From NCBI GenBank assembly GCA_001418405.1, contig LIQL01000261.1, positions 1-41,491 on the forward strand: DNA of 41,491 bases, written 5' to 3'. This document shows, one piece after another, positions 1-7,988 of this stretch. This stretch comes from Streptomyces diastatochromogenes (GTDB taxonomy: Bacteria; Actinomycetota; Actinomycetes; Streptomycetales; Streptomycetaceae). Made by a program: the position numbers and the translations under genes. A model generated the notes under the pieces. That model did not search any database and was not told where the DNA came from. It worked only from the letters and a program-made list of their open reading frames with translations. The stretch's first letter is position 1. Every line of letters begins with the position of its first letter.

Positions 1-89
1 GCACCCAACAGCCCCGCGCAGCGGACAACGCCCGCGCCGCAGGCGCAACGGCGAGACGACCCACGGCGGGAACGCCGACAACGTGGGAT

Positions 90-1466
90 TCACCCAGCGC
101 TACGCGCTGGAACGCAACGGCCGTCTTCCACCTGGTAGTTCCAGCGGGCGCCGTCCGTGACGAGTTCCTTGACGGCGCGGACGAAGCGGTCGACGTGTTC
201 GTCGGGCGTGCCGGCGCCGAAGCTGACGCGGATGGCGTTGAGGGAGCGCTCCCCCGGGGCCGCCTCCGGGGCGCCGCACTCGCCGGGTTCCTGCGGTTCG
301 CTGCCGAGCAGGGTGCGGACCAGCGGGTGGGCGCAGAAGAGGCCGTCGCGGACGCCGATGCCGTATTCGGCGGAGAGGGCCGCGGCGAAGTGCGAGCTGT
401 TCCAGCCCTCGACGACGAAGGAGAGGACGCCTACGCGGGGGGCGTCGTCGCCGAAGAGGGAGAGGACGCGGACCTCGGGGACCTCCGCGAGGCCCGCCCG
501 CACGGTGTCGATGAGTTCCTGTTCGCGGGTGACCAGGGTGTCCCAACCCGCTTCGGTGAGCGCCTTGCAGGCCGAGGCGATGGAGTAGGCGCCGATCACG
601 TTGGGGGAACCCGCTTCGTGTCGGGCGGCGCTCGTGTGCCACTCGACGTCCACGCCGCCGTCGGTCCGGCGGGCGACCTTCCGGCTGGCGCCGCCGCCGG
701 CGAGGTACGGCTCGGCGTCCTGGAGCCAGTCGGCGCGCCCGGCCAGTACGCCGGCGCCGAACGGCGCGTACAGCTTGTGGCCGGAGAACGCGACCCAGTC
801 GACGTCGAGTTCCGCGAGGTCCACCGGGTGGTGCGGGGCCAGTTGGGCCGCGTCGAGGACGATCCGGGCGCCGTGGGCGTGCGCGGCGGCCGCCAGTTCC
901 CGCACCGGCCACAGTTCGCCGGTGACGTTCGAGGCGCCGGTGACGCAGACCAGCGCCGGGCCGTACGGCTCGCGGGTGGCCAGCGCCTGCTCCAGGGTGT
1001 CGACCGCCTGCTGCGGGGTGCGCGGCGCGTTGAGGTAGGTCACGGAGACGTCCGCGCGGCGCTCCCAGGGAAGCAGCGAGGCGTGGTGCTCGGTCTCGAA
1101 GACGAACACCCTGGTGCCCTGCGGCAGGGCCGCGGCCAGCAGGTTCAACGAGTCGGTGGTGGAACGGGTGAAGACCACCTGGTCGTCGGTGCGGCAGCCG
1201 AGGAAGTCGGAGACGGTCCTGCGGGCGTTCTCGAAGAGGTCGGTGGAGAGCTGCGAGAGGTAGCCGGCGCCGCGGTGGACGCTGCCGTAGTACGGGGCGT
1301 AGGCGGCGACGTCGTCCCAGACCCGCTGGAGCGCCGGCGCGCTGGCGGCGTAGTCGAGCGCGGCGTAGACGGCCTCGCCGCCGGTGACCAGCGGGACCAG
1401 GACGTCCCGGCCCAGCACGGGCAGCGGGGCACAGACGGAACGGTCGGCGGCAGCGGAAACGGACAT
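90..1466 (-). CDS. Class V aminotransferase fold, SufS-like cysteine desulfurase
   Basis: A 458-aa PLP-dependent fold-type I enzyme. The PLP lysine is K231 in SGHKLYAPFG, D205 in VLDAAQ is the likely pyridine-N partner and H128 sits in ETEHHAS. RDGLFCAHPL near residue 378 matches the SufS active-site cysteine context (R-x-G-x-x-C-A-x-P), so persulfide formation from cysteine is plausible. The N-terminal 30 residues extend beyond the usual SufS start, but the ATG at 1466 has a GGGAG site just upstream. The gene follows trpD on the same strand but is separated from it by a terminator and a SAM-IV riboswitch, so it is probably its own transcription unit, turned down when SAM is high. That context points to sulfur amino-acid metabolism rather than tryptophan. 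The exact substrate is not shown by sequence. No SUF partner genes are adjacent. Confidence 0.85.
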   Translation of the reverse strand: MSVSAAADRSVCAPLPVLGRDVLVPLVTGGEAVYAALDYAASAPALQRVWDDVAAYAPYYGSVHRGAGYLSQLSTDLFENARRTVSDFLGCRTDDQVVFTRSTTDSLNLLAAALPQGTRVFVFETEHHASLLPWERRADVSVTYLNAPRTPQQAVDTLEQALATREPYGPALVCVTGASNVTGELWPVRELAAAAHAHGARIVLDAAQLAPHHPVDLAELDVDWVAFSGHKLYAPFGAGVLAGRADWLQDAEPYLAGGGASRKVARRTDGGVDVEWHTSAARHEAGSPNVIGAYSIASACKALTEAGWDTLVTREQELIDTVRAGLAEVPEVRVLSLFGDDAPRVGVLSFVVEGWNSSHFAAALSAEYGIGVRDGLFCAHPLVRTLLGSEPQEPGECGAPEAAPGERSLNAIRVSFGAGTPDEHVDRFVRAVKELVTDGARWNYQVEDGRCVPARSAG

Positions 1467-1646
1467 GGCGAACTCCCGGGAGGCATGAGCGAATTCGCTG
1501 CGGCGGGGGGCGTCGCACGGTACGCGGAAGGTACGCAGGACCCGCCCGGCACGACGCCGCAGCGTGGAGAGAAAAGGGTGGCGCGGAAGAGGGGCCGTGG
1601 GCCCTAGCGCATTCGCTTCATCACGGAAGGACTCCCTCGGGGACCA

Positions 1647-1666
1647 GGATCCCTGGCGAGGGATCC
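1647..1666 (-). promoter_or_regulatory. Hairpin at the 3' edge of the SAM-IV aptamer (possible expression platform)
   Basis: Perfect 8-bp inverted repeat GGATCCCT / AGGGATCC with a 4-base loop. One arm (1659-1666) overlaps the 3' end of the aptamer (GCGGATCC on the minus strand), so folding this hairpin could compete with aptamer pairing. A second, bulged GC hairpin follows at about 1629-1645. The regulatory role is inferred. Confidence 0.5.
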
Positions 1667-1780
1667 GCGCTTGCCGCAGACCTCGCTGCCTGCGGCCTGG
1701 TCATCACCCGGGGCACCCCGCCACGGAAGGAGGGTTGCCGGACAGCGGGCCGGGGCCTACATCGCTGTCACTCGTGACCT
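1665..1780 (-). promoter_or_regulatory. SAM-IV riboswitch aptamer
   Basis: Read on the minus strand, the segment has the SAM-IV consensus in order: GGTCA opening P1, GACAGCG/CGCTGTC (1763-1769 with 1741-1747) as P2, the core CCGGCAACCCTCC, then GGGGTGCCCCGGGTGATGACC closing P1 at 1699-1703. The characteristic extra 3' hairpin GCCGCAG/CTGCGGC (1690-1696 with 1673-1679) and the tail GCAAGCGCGGATCC follow. SAM-IV riboswitches are known from Actinomycetales, upstream of sulfur-metabolism genes, and bind S-adenosylmethionine. The gene controlled here is the cysteine-desulfurase-like enzyme whose ATG is at 1466, giving a leader of roughly 200 bases after the aptamer. Confidence 0.9.
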
Positions 1781-1815
1781 GCGCAGAATCATGCCACACG
1801 ATCATTCGTGCGCAA

Positions 1816-1842
1816 GTCCCGGTCCGCATTACGGACCGGGAC
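1816..1842 (-). terminator. Terminator hairpin after trpD
   Basis: GTCCCGGTCCG and its exact complement flank the 5-base loop CATTA, an 11-bp stem 17 bases beyond the trpD stop. There is no U-run, as is common in streptomycetes. It separates trpD from the riboswitch unit. Confidence 0.7.
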
Positions 1843-1858
1843 GTGCGTCACATCGTCG

Positions 1859-2923
1859 TCACGCGTTGCTGGCCGCGACCCAGCGCTCCAGCGAGCGCTT
1901 GGCGGCCCCCGAGTCGAGCGCCGCGGCGGCCTTGTCGAGGCCGTCGCGGATCCGCTCGGTCAGCGGGGCGTCGGAGGGCGCCAGCGCGGCCAGCGCGGCC
2001 GCGGAGTTCAGCAGCACCGCGTCCCGCACCGGGCCGGTCTCGCCGTCGAGGAGCCGCCGGGCCACCTCGGCGTTGTACGACGCGTCGGCGCCGCGCAGCG
2101 CCTCCACCGGGACCAGGTCGATCCCGACGTCGCGCGGGTCGAAGGGTTCCTCGCGGACCCGGCCGTCCTGCACGATCCACACCCGGGACGTGGCGGTGGT
2201 GGTCAGTTCGTCCAGCCCGTCGTCGCCGCGGAAGACCAGTGCCGACGAGCCGCGCTCGGCCAGCACGCCGGCCAGGATCGGCGCCATCCGGGCGTCCGCG
2301 ACGCCGGTCGCCTGGGCCTTGACCCGGGCCGGGTTGGTCAGCGGCCCCAGCACGTTGAAGGTGGTGCGGATGCCCAGCTGGCCGCGGGCGGCCGCCACGT
2401 GGCGCAGGGCGGGGTGGAACTTGGCCGCGAAGCAGAAGGTGATCCCGGCCTCCGCGGCGACCTCGACGACCCGCCGCGGCGTGAGGTTGAGGTTGACGCC
2501 CAGCTTCTCCAGGACGTCGGTGGCGCCGCTGGCCGAGGACGCGGCGCGACTGCCGTGCTTGACGACCTTGGCGCCGGTGCCGGCGACCACGATCGCCGAC
2601 ATGGTGGAGATGTTGACGGTGTTCGCCCCGTCGCCGCCGGTGCCGACGATGTCGACGCTGGGGCCGGGCACGTCGATCAGGCTGGCGTGCGCGTACATCG
2701 TCCGGACCAGTCCGGAGATCTCCGCGACGGTCTCGCCCTTGGCGCGCAGCGCCACCGCGAAGCCGGCGATCTGCGCGTCGGTGGCCTCGCCGCGCATGAT
2801 CCGGTCCATGACCCAGGCGGTGTCGTCGGCGGTGAGGTCGCGGCCGTCGAGGAGGGCGTTCAGTACGGCCGGCCAGGAGCGGTCCGCCACGCTGCCGCCG
2901 CCCACCGGGGTCACAACGTTCAT
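1859..2923 (-). CDS. trpD: Anthranilate phosphoribosyltransferase
   Basis: A 354-aa enzyme transferring phosphoribose from PRPP to anthranilate, the second step of tryptophan synthesis from chorismate. The PRPP-binding loop [11 protein letters not shown] and the anthranilate-site segment [21 protein letters not shown] are intact, and the length is normal for the family. It is not in a trp operon here; its neighbours are respiratory genes, an arrangement shared with other actinobacteria. Hairpins at 1816-1842 and 2987-3019 bracket it, suggesting a single-gene transcript. The start is the ATG at 2923, consistent with family N-termini. A longer frame in another register over the same bases is a shadow. 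Confidence 0.97.
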   Translation of the reverse strand: MNVVTPVGGGSVADRSWPAVLNALLDGRDLTADDTAWVMDRIMRGEATDAQIAGFAVALRAKGETVAEISGLVRTMYAHASLIDVPGPSVDIVGTGGDGANTVNISTMSAIVVAGTGAKVVKHGSRAASSASGATDVLEKLGVNLNLTPRRVVEVAAEAGITFCFAAKFHPALRHVAAARGQLGIRTTFNVLGPLTNPARVKAQATGVADARMAPILAGVLAERGSSALVFRGDDGLDELTTTATSRVWIVQDGRVREEPFDPRDVGIDLVPVEALRGADASYNAEVARRLLDGETGPVRDAVLLNSAAALAALAPSDAPLTERIRDGLDKAAAALDSGAAKRSLERWVAASNA

Positions 2924-2986
2924 GGTCCACGCTCCTGGTTCGTCACCTGCTTGTGCCGCTCACCCTATCGAGACGTGGGCATGCCG

Positions 2987-3019
2987 GAGGGCCCCGTCCT
3001 ATCCGTGGACGGGGCCCTC
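2987..3019 (-). terminator. Terminator of the ctaE-qcrCAB unit
   Basis: Perfect 13-bp stem GAGGGCCCCGTCC with its complement at 3007-3019 around a 7-base loop, 49 bases beyond the qcrB stop and ahead of trpD. No clear U-run. Confidence 0.75.
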
Positions 3020-3067
3020 TGGGTGGCGTACTACCAGCGGTGCGCGGCGGTGCCGCGCCCGCGGGGA

Positions 3068-4705
3068 TCAGTGGTGGCCGTGGCCGCTGGTGATCTCCTT
3101 GTACTCCTCGACGGTCGGCTTGGGGATGACGTTGTCCTCGCCGTAGTAGCCCTTGGAGAGCTTGGCGCGCAGCTTCTGCGTGCGCTTGAGCTTGCGCCGG
3201 ACGCCGTTCTCGTCGACCTCGGGACCGAGTTCGAGCGGCTCGGGCTGCTCGTGCTGGGTCAGGACGTGCAGCTGCTCCTGGTTGAGCGGCTCGTGGACCT
3301 CGATGAACTCACCGTGCGGCAGGCGCTTGATGATGCCGGACTCGCGTCCGTGCAGCACCTTGTCCTTGTCGCGGCGCTGGAGACCCAGGCAGATCCGCTT
3401 GGTGGCGATGAAGGCCAGCACCGGCCCGACGAAGAACGCGATCCGGACGAACCAGGTGATCGAGTTGATCGACAGGTGGAAGTGCGTCGCCCACAGGTCG
3501 TTGCCGCCACCGATCAGCATCACGAAGTACGCGACGAGCCAGGCCACGCCGAAGCCGGTGCGGGTGGGCACGTTGCGCGGGCGGTCCAGGATGTGGTGCT
3601 CGCGCTTGTCGCCGCGGACCCAGGACTCGATGAACGGGTAGACCGCGATGGCGACCAGGACCAGCGGGAAGACCAGGATCGGGATCAGCACGCCGAAGTT
3701 GATGGTGTGGCCCCAGAAGTTCCACTCCCAGCCCGGCATGACGCGCACCAGGCCCTCGGCGAAGCCCATGTACCAGTCCGGCTGCGCACCGGTGGACACC
3801 TGGTCCGGCCGGTACGGGCCGATGGCCCACACGGGGTTGATGCTGGCGACCGCGGCGATCACCGAGATCACACCGAAGACCAGGAAGAAGAAGCCTCCGG
3901 CCTTGGCCATGTAGACCGGCAGCAGCGGCATGCCGACCACGTTGTTGTTGGTCTTGCCGGCACCCGGGAACTGCGTGTGCTTGTGGTAGAAGACCAGGAT
4001 CAGGTGCGCCACCAGCAGGCCGAGCATGATGCCCGGCAGCAGCAGCACGTGGACCGTGAAGAACCGCGGGATGATGTCGTGCCCGGGGAACTCGCCGCCG
4101 AAGATGAACATCTGCAGGTACGAGCCGACCAGCGGCATCGCCAGGATGACGCCCTCGATGAAGCGGACACCGGTGCCGGACAGCAGGTCGTCGGGGAGCG
4201 AGTAACCGGTGAAGCCGGTGAACATGCCCAGGACGAACAGCAGGAAGCCGAAGAGCCAGTTGACCTCACGCGGCTTGCGGAACGCACCGGTGAAGAACAC
4301 CCGCATCATGTGGACCATCATCGCGGCCAGGAAGACCAGCGCCGCCCAGTGGTGGATCTGCCGGATCAGCAGACCGCCGCGCACGTCGAAGCTGATGTTC
4401 AGCGTCGACTCGAAGGCCTGGGTCATCCTGATCCCGTGCATCGGCACGTAGGACCCGTGGTAGGTGACCTCGGCCATGCTCGGGTGGAAGAACAGCGTCA
4501 GGTAGACACCGGTCAGGATGATGATGATGAAGCTGTAGAGCGCGACCTCACCCAACATGAAGGACCAGTGGTCCGGGAAGATCTTGCGCATGTTGGACTT
4601 GGCGAGGCTGTAGATGCCCAGCCGGCCGTCGGCCCAGTCGGCGATCCGCTCGCCCCGTGGCGCCTGGCCACGGCGGGTAGTGGTCGCGGTCGTCTCGTTA
4701 CTCAT
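3068..4705 (-). CDS. qcrB: Cytochrome bc1 complex cytochrome b subunit
   Basis: A 545-aa membrane cytochrome b of the menaquinol:cytochrome c reductase, carrying the low- and high-potential b hemes. Candidate heme histidines lie at 118/119 and 132 (QIHHWAA, MVHMMR) and at 219 and 234 (FFTVHVLL, LLVAHLIL). PDWY at 309-312 is the actinobacterial form of the PEWY quinol-site motif. The open frame extends 69 codons further upstream, but the ATG at 4705 overlaps the qcrA stop (ATGA), fits the family N-terminus and is chosen. A charged cytosolic tail ends in GHGHH. It is the last gene of ctaE-qcrC-qcrA-qcrB and is followed by a strong hairpin. Confidence 0.97.
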   Translation of the reverse strand: MSNETTATTTRRGQAPRGERIADWADGRLGIYSLAKSNMRKIFPDHWSFMLGEVALYSFIIIILTGVYLTLFFHPSMAEVTYHGSYVPMHGIRMTQAFESTLNISFDVRGGLLIRQIHHWAALVFLAAMMVHMMRVFFTGAFRKPREVNWLFGFLLFVLGMFTGFTGYSLPDDLLSGTGVRFIEGVILAMPLVGSYLQMFIFGGEFPGHDIIPRFFTVHVLLLPGIMLGLLVAHLILVFYHKHTQFPGAGKTNNNVVGMPLLPVYMAKAGGFFFLVFGVISVIAAVASINPVWAIGPYRPDQVSTGAQPDWYMGFAEGLVRVMPGWEWNFWGHTINFGVLIPILVFPLVLVAIAVYPFIESWVRGDKREHHILDRPRNVPTRTGFGVAWLVAYFVMLIGGGNDLWATHFHLSINSITWFVRIAFFVGPVLAFIATKRICLGLQRRDKDKVLHGRESGIIKRLPHGEFIEVHEPLNQEQLHVLTQHEQPEPLELGPEVDENGVRRKLKRTQKLRAKLSKGYYGEDNVIPKPTVEEYKEITSGHGHH

Positions 4706-5745
4706 CCGCGCTCCCAGAAGCTCGGGCCGACGGGCTCCGCGAACTCGCTTGCGGCCTCGAGGAAGCCGTCCTTCACCGTGATGTGCAGCTGCGGCAGGGC
4801 GTGGCCGGCCGGGCCGAAGATCACCCGACCGCCGTCGGAAAGGTCGAAGGTCGACTGGTGGCAGGGGCAGAGCACGTGGTGCGTCTGCTGCTCGTACAGG
4901 CTGATCGGGCAACCCACGTGGGTGCAGATCTTGGAGTACGCGACGATGCCCTCGTGCGACCAGGCGAGTTCCTGCTTGTCCTTGATGTTCTGCGGCTGGA
5001 TCCGCACGAGCATCAGGGCGTCCTTGGCGATCTTGTTGGCGAAGTCCTCGTCGTTCTCCTCCAGGCCCTCGGGCTTGGCGAACGTGAGGGAGCCGACCGC
5101 GATGTCCTCGGGACGCAGCGGGAGGTTCGTCGACTGGTTGACCAGGCGGACGCCCTTCTTCCAGCCGGTGGTCCGCAGCTTCTTCTCGGGCAGCGGGCCG
5201 AGGTCGCGCAGCAGCACGACGCCGGAGAGCGGCACCAGGGCCAGCGCACCGAACATCGTGTTGCGGATCAGCTTGCGCCGACCGAACTGCGACTCCTTGG
5301 CGCCCTGGGCGAAGTCCGCCAGGACCTTGGCCTTGACGTCGGGGGTGGCCTCGATCGGGTGCCGCTCGTCGGCGACCTCCTCGTCCGACATCAGCGTGCG
5401 GGCCCAGTGGACCGCGCCGGCGCCGATGCAGAAGAGCGCCACGCCCAGGGTCAGACCGAGGGCGAAGTTCAGCCCGCTGACGTGACCGAGCGGGAAGATG
5501 TAGACGATCTTGTCGATCGGGATGGCCACGTACGACGCGATGAACGCGACGGTGGCGAGCATCGACACCAGGAAGAGCATGGCGACGGTGCGCTCGGAGC
5601 GCTTGGCGGCCCGCTCGTCGATGTCCTGGATGCGGTGCTCGTGGGGCGGCAGCCCGGGGTCGGCGAAGGGGTTGTCCGCCTTCCCCACCGCGCCCTCGTG
5701 AGGCGTCTCCCGCTCACTGGGAAGGTTTTCTTCTGTCTCACTCAT
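4702..5745 (-). CDS. qcrA: Rieske iron-sulfur subunit of the bc1 complex
   Basis: A 347-aa Rieske protein accepting electrons from menaquinol and passing them to the QcrC hemes. The [2Fe-2S] ligands are C274 and H276 (ICTHVGC) and C293 and H296 (LCPCHQ), with C279 and C295 placed for the structural disulfide. Unlike short bacterial Rieske proteins it has three hydrophobic segments (about 54-75, 86-112 and 163-180) before the cluster domain, the actinobacterial layout. The ATG at 5745 overlaps the qcrC stop as ATGA; an in-frame upstream start would intrude further into qcrC and is rejected. It overlaps qcrB in the same way, so the three qcr genes are translationally coupled. Confidence 0.97.
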   Translation of the reverse strand: MSETEENLPSERETPHEGAVGKADNPFADPGLPPHEHRIQDIDERAAKRSERTVAMLFLVSMLATVAFIASYVAIPIDKIVYIFPLGHVSGLNFALGLTLGVALFCIGAGAVHWARTLMSDEEVADERHPIEATPDVKAKVLADFAQGAKESQFGRRKLIRNTMFGALALVPLSGVVLLRDLGPLPEKKLRTTGWKKGVRLVNQSTNLPLRPEDIAVGSLTFAKPEGLEENDEDFANKIAKDALMLVRIQPQNIKDKQELAWSHEGIVAYSKICTHVGCPISLYEQQTHHVLCPCHQSTFDLSDGGRVIFGPAGHALPQLHITVKDGFLEAASEFAEPVGPSFWERG

Positions 5746-6551
5746 GACTTCTTGGCCTTCGTAGTCCGGGCTGCGACCCAGATGGCGACCGCGACACACG
5801 CACCCAGGCCGAAGATGTAACCGAAGAGACCTTCGGTCACCGGGCCCAGACCGCCGAGTTCCATACCGCCGGGGCTCGCGGTCTTGTCGCCGTTGACGGC
5901 GCCGAGGTACGCGACGATGTCCTTCTTGTTCTGCGGGCTCAGCGTGCCGTCACCGAAGGAGGGCATGTTCTGCGGGCCGGTCTGCATGGCCTCGTAGATG
6001 TGCTTCGGGTCCACGCCCTCAAGGGTCGGTGCGAACTTGCCATTGGTGAGGGCGCCGCCCTTACCGGTGAAGTTGTGGCACTGGGCACAGTTGGTGCGGA
6101 ACAGCTCGCCGCCCTTGCCGATGTCGGCACCGTCGGCGCTGTACTGCGCCTTGTCCGGCACGGACGGGCCCGGGCCCAGCGACGCGACGTAGGCCGCGAG
6201 CTGGTCGATCTGGGCGTTGTTGTAGATGTTCCGCTTCCGCGGCACCTGGGCGCCGGGCTGCTGGGCCGGCATACGGCCGGTGCCCACCTGGAAGTCGACG
6301 GCGGCAGCGCCCACGCCGACCAGGCTCGGCCCGTCAGAGGTGCCCTGACCGCCGGTGCCGTGGCAGCTTGCGCAGCCCACGGCGAAGAGCTTCTTGCCCT
6401 CCTTGATGGCAAGAGACTGGGCGGTGTCATCGGCTTGAGCCTTGTCCGCCGGCGCGAACGCGGCGTACAGCCCCCCAGTGACCGCCAGCGCGAAGAGTAG
6501 GACGACGAGCGCCGCCAGCGGATGGCGCCGTCGTGCGGAGAGCTTTTTCAC
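5742..6551 (-). CDS. qcrC: Diheme cytochrome c subunit of the bc1 complex
   Basis: A 269-aa membrane-bound diheme cytochrome c. Two CxxCH motifs are present: C60-C63-H64 (CASCH) and C155-C158-H159 (CAQCH). A signal or anchor segment lies at about 12-32 and a C-terminal transmembrane helix at about 240-262, the usual QcrC topology. In actinobacteria, which lack a soluble cytochrome c, this subunit passes electrons directly to the CuA site of CtaC within a bc1-aa3 supercomplex. It lies 77 bases after ctaE and overlaps qcrA by 4 bases. Confidence 0.97.
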   Translation of the reverse strand: MKKLSARRRHPLAALVVLLFALAVTGGLYAAFAPADKAQADDTAQSLAIKEGKKLFAVGCASCHGTGGQGTSDGPSLVGVGAAAVDFQVGTGRMPAQQPGAQVPRKRNIYNNAQIDQLAAYVASLGPGPSVPDKAQYSADGADIGKGGELFRTNCAQCHNFTGKGGALTNGKFAPTLEGVDPKHIYEAMQTGPQNMPSFGDGTLSPQNKKDIVAYLGAVNGDKTASPGGMELGGLGPVTEGLFGYIFGLGACVAVAIWVAARTTKAKKS

Positions 6552-6628
6552 GGATTACCCCGGTGTCAGGATCTTCTGCGTCGATGCTTTGGCTGTGTCT
6601 GTCCGATATGCGAGTCCGGTCGGACCTC

Positions 6629-7249
6629 TTACCGGATCAGGTAGATCGTGGCGAAGAGGCCGATCCAGACGACATCGACGAAGTGCCAGTAGTAGGACAC
6701 GACGATGGCCGCGGTGGCCTGCGTGTGGGTGAACCTCTTGGCCGCGTACGTCCTGCCCAGGACCAGCAGGAAGGCGATCAGACCGCCTGTCACGTGCAGT
6801 CCGTGGAAACCGGTGGTCAGGTAGAACACCGAGCCGTACGGGCCGGACGAGAGCGAGAGGCCCTCGTGCTTGACCAGCTCCGTGTACTCGAAGACCTGAC
6901 CGCCGATGAAGATGGCACCCATGATGAAGGTGATCGTGAACCAGGTTCGCAGCTTCTTGACGTCGCCGCGCTCGGCCGCGAAAACGCCGAGCTGACACGT
7001 CAGCGAGCTGAGCACCAGGATCGTGGTGTTGGTCGCGGAGAACGGAAGATTCAGCGCATCAGCGGAGTGCTTCCAATACGCCTCGCCCGTCACCGATCGA
7101 AGGGTGAAGTACATCGCGAAGAGGGCCGCGAAGAACATCAGCTCGGAACTCAGCCAGATGATGGTTCCGACGCTGGTGAGGTTCGGCCGATTGACCGACG
7201 GGTGCGCGTGCCCGGTTTCTACTGTCGTTGCTGTCGCCACGACCGACAT
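6629..7249 (-). CDS. ctaE: Cytochrome c oxidase subunit III
   Basis: A 206-aa five-helix form of aa3 oxidase subunit III, opening with the typical actinobacterial stretch ending [15 protein letters not shown] and containing the conserved [10 protein letters not shown] and [11 protein letters not shown] segments. It heads the ctaE-qcrCAB unit, away from the ctaCDF genes at 9398-12482, as in other actinobacteria. The ATG lies inside a 21-base perfect palindrome (7240-7260), so in the transcript the start codon can be paired. The nearest purine-rich stretch (GGGATAAG on the minus strand) is about 12-14 bases upstream of the ATG. Confidence 0.96.
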   Translation of the reverse strand: MSVVATATTVETGHAHPSVNRPNLTSVGTIIWLSSELMFFAALFAMYFTLRSVTGEAYWKHSADALNLPFSATNTTILVLSSLTCQLGVFAAERGDVKKLRTWFTITFIMGAIFIGGQVFEYTELVKHEGLSLSSGPYGSVFYLTTGFHGLHVTGGLIAFLLVLGRTYAAKRFTHTQATAAIVVSYYWHFVDVVWIGLFATIYLIR

Positions 7250-7260
7250 TATGTCGGTCG
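7240..7260 (-). promoter_or_regulatory. Perfect palindrome enclosing the ctaE start codon
   Basis: CGACCGACAT, one central base, then the exact reverse complement: 10-base arms centred on 7250. The ctaE ATG (7247-7249) is part of one arm. It could be an mRNA hairpin limiting translation or a dyad protein-binding site. The pairing is visible in the sequence; the function is inferred. Confidence 0.55.
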
Positions 7261-7532
7261 CTTATCCCGCCCTCACTCCGGGGGGTGCCGTTCGGTGTGT
7301 CAAGGCCGTATGCGCTGCTCGTTCGGGCCGCCTCGGCGGTCGCTCGAAGGGGGGAAGTGCGCAGCGCCGGACGGCGCACGGACCCTGGGAAAGCCGCTCC
7401 TGACGGGTCGTCGACCGCATTTCGGGGCCGTACGCCCTCTGCTGCCCGGGGCCCGTCCGGGAGTAGCATCGCGCAACGGTTTGATCAGGAGCCGTATCCG
7501 CTACGTAGGTCCGCGACAAAGGTGGAGGAACG

Positions 7533-7946
7533 ATGCAGGCGACTGCCACGGTGCTGGTCTACAGCGACAACGCCAACACCCGCGAGCAGGTCCGGCTGGC
7601 GGCCGGACGGCGCCCGGCCCCCGACGCCCCGCAGATCGAGATCCTGGAGTGCGCCACCGCCCCGGCCGTGCTGGAGGCCCTGGAGCAGGGCGGGATCGAC
7701 GTCTGCGTCCTGGACGGCGAGACGGCTCCGGCGGGCGGCATGGGCGTCTGCCGGCAGATCAAGGACGAGATCTTCCAGTGCCCGCCGGTGCTGCTGCTGA
7801 TCGGCCGACCGCAGGACGCCTGGCTGGCCACCTGGAGCCGTGCGGACGCCGCGGTGACCCATCCCGTCGACCCGGTGGCGTTCGCCGACGCGCTGGCCGG
7901 TCTGCTGCGCCGGCGGCGGCTCGTCCAGGACGTGGTGCCGGCCTGA
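7533..7946 (+). CDS. Atypical response-regulator receiver-like protein
   Basis: A 137-aa protein that is essentially one receiver-like domain with no output domain. The pattern VLVYSDN (beta-1), VCVLDGETAPAGGMGVCRQIK (beta-3 with D61 in the phospho-acceptor position) and VLLLIGRPQD followed by AAVTHPVDPVAFADAL fits a REC fold. The acidic pair after beta-1 is reduced to S11-D12, and H110 replaces the conserved lysine before the proline. Phosphorylation may therefore be weak or absent. The ATG at 7533 has GGTGGAGG upstream. It is divergent from ctaE and convergent with the L,D-transpeptidase gene. Its role is unknown. Confidence 0.8.
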   Translation: MQATATVLVYSDNANTREQVRLAAGRRPAPDAPQIEILECATAPAVLEALEQGGIDVCVLDGETAPAGGMGVCRQIKDEIFQCPPVLLLIGRPQDAWLATWSRADAAVTHPVDPVAFADALAGLLRRRRLVQDVVPA

Positions 7947-7959
7947 CCGAGGCGCTCGA

Positions 7960-7979
7960 AGGGGCCGTGAACGGCCCCT
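7960..7979. terminator. Shared terminator between convergent genes
   Basis: AGGGGCCGT and ACGGCCCCT form a compact hairpin in the 42 bases between the receiver-like gene and the L,D-transpeptidase gene. It can serve both directions. Confidence 0.65.
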
Positions 7980-7988
7980 GAGCGGCCC

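Noticed and set aside
1..89. A possible end of an upstream gene at the left edge of the window
   Set aside because: Short open stretches exist in several frames but none gives a recognisable protein end or motif; too little sequence to call.
1808..5485. A 1225-codon plus-strand open frame over trpD, qcrB and qcrA
   Set aside because: It runs opposite three well-supported genes and crosses their terminators, with low-complexity composition and no recognisable motif.
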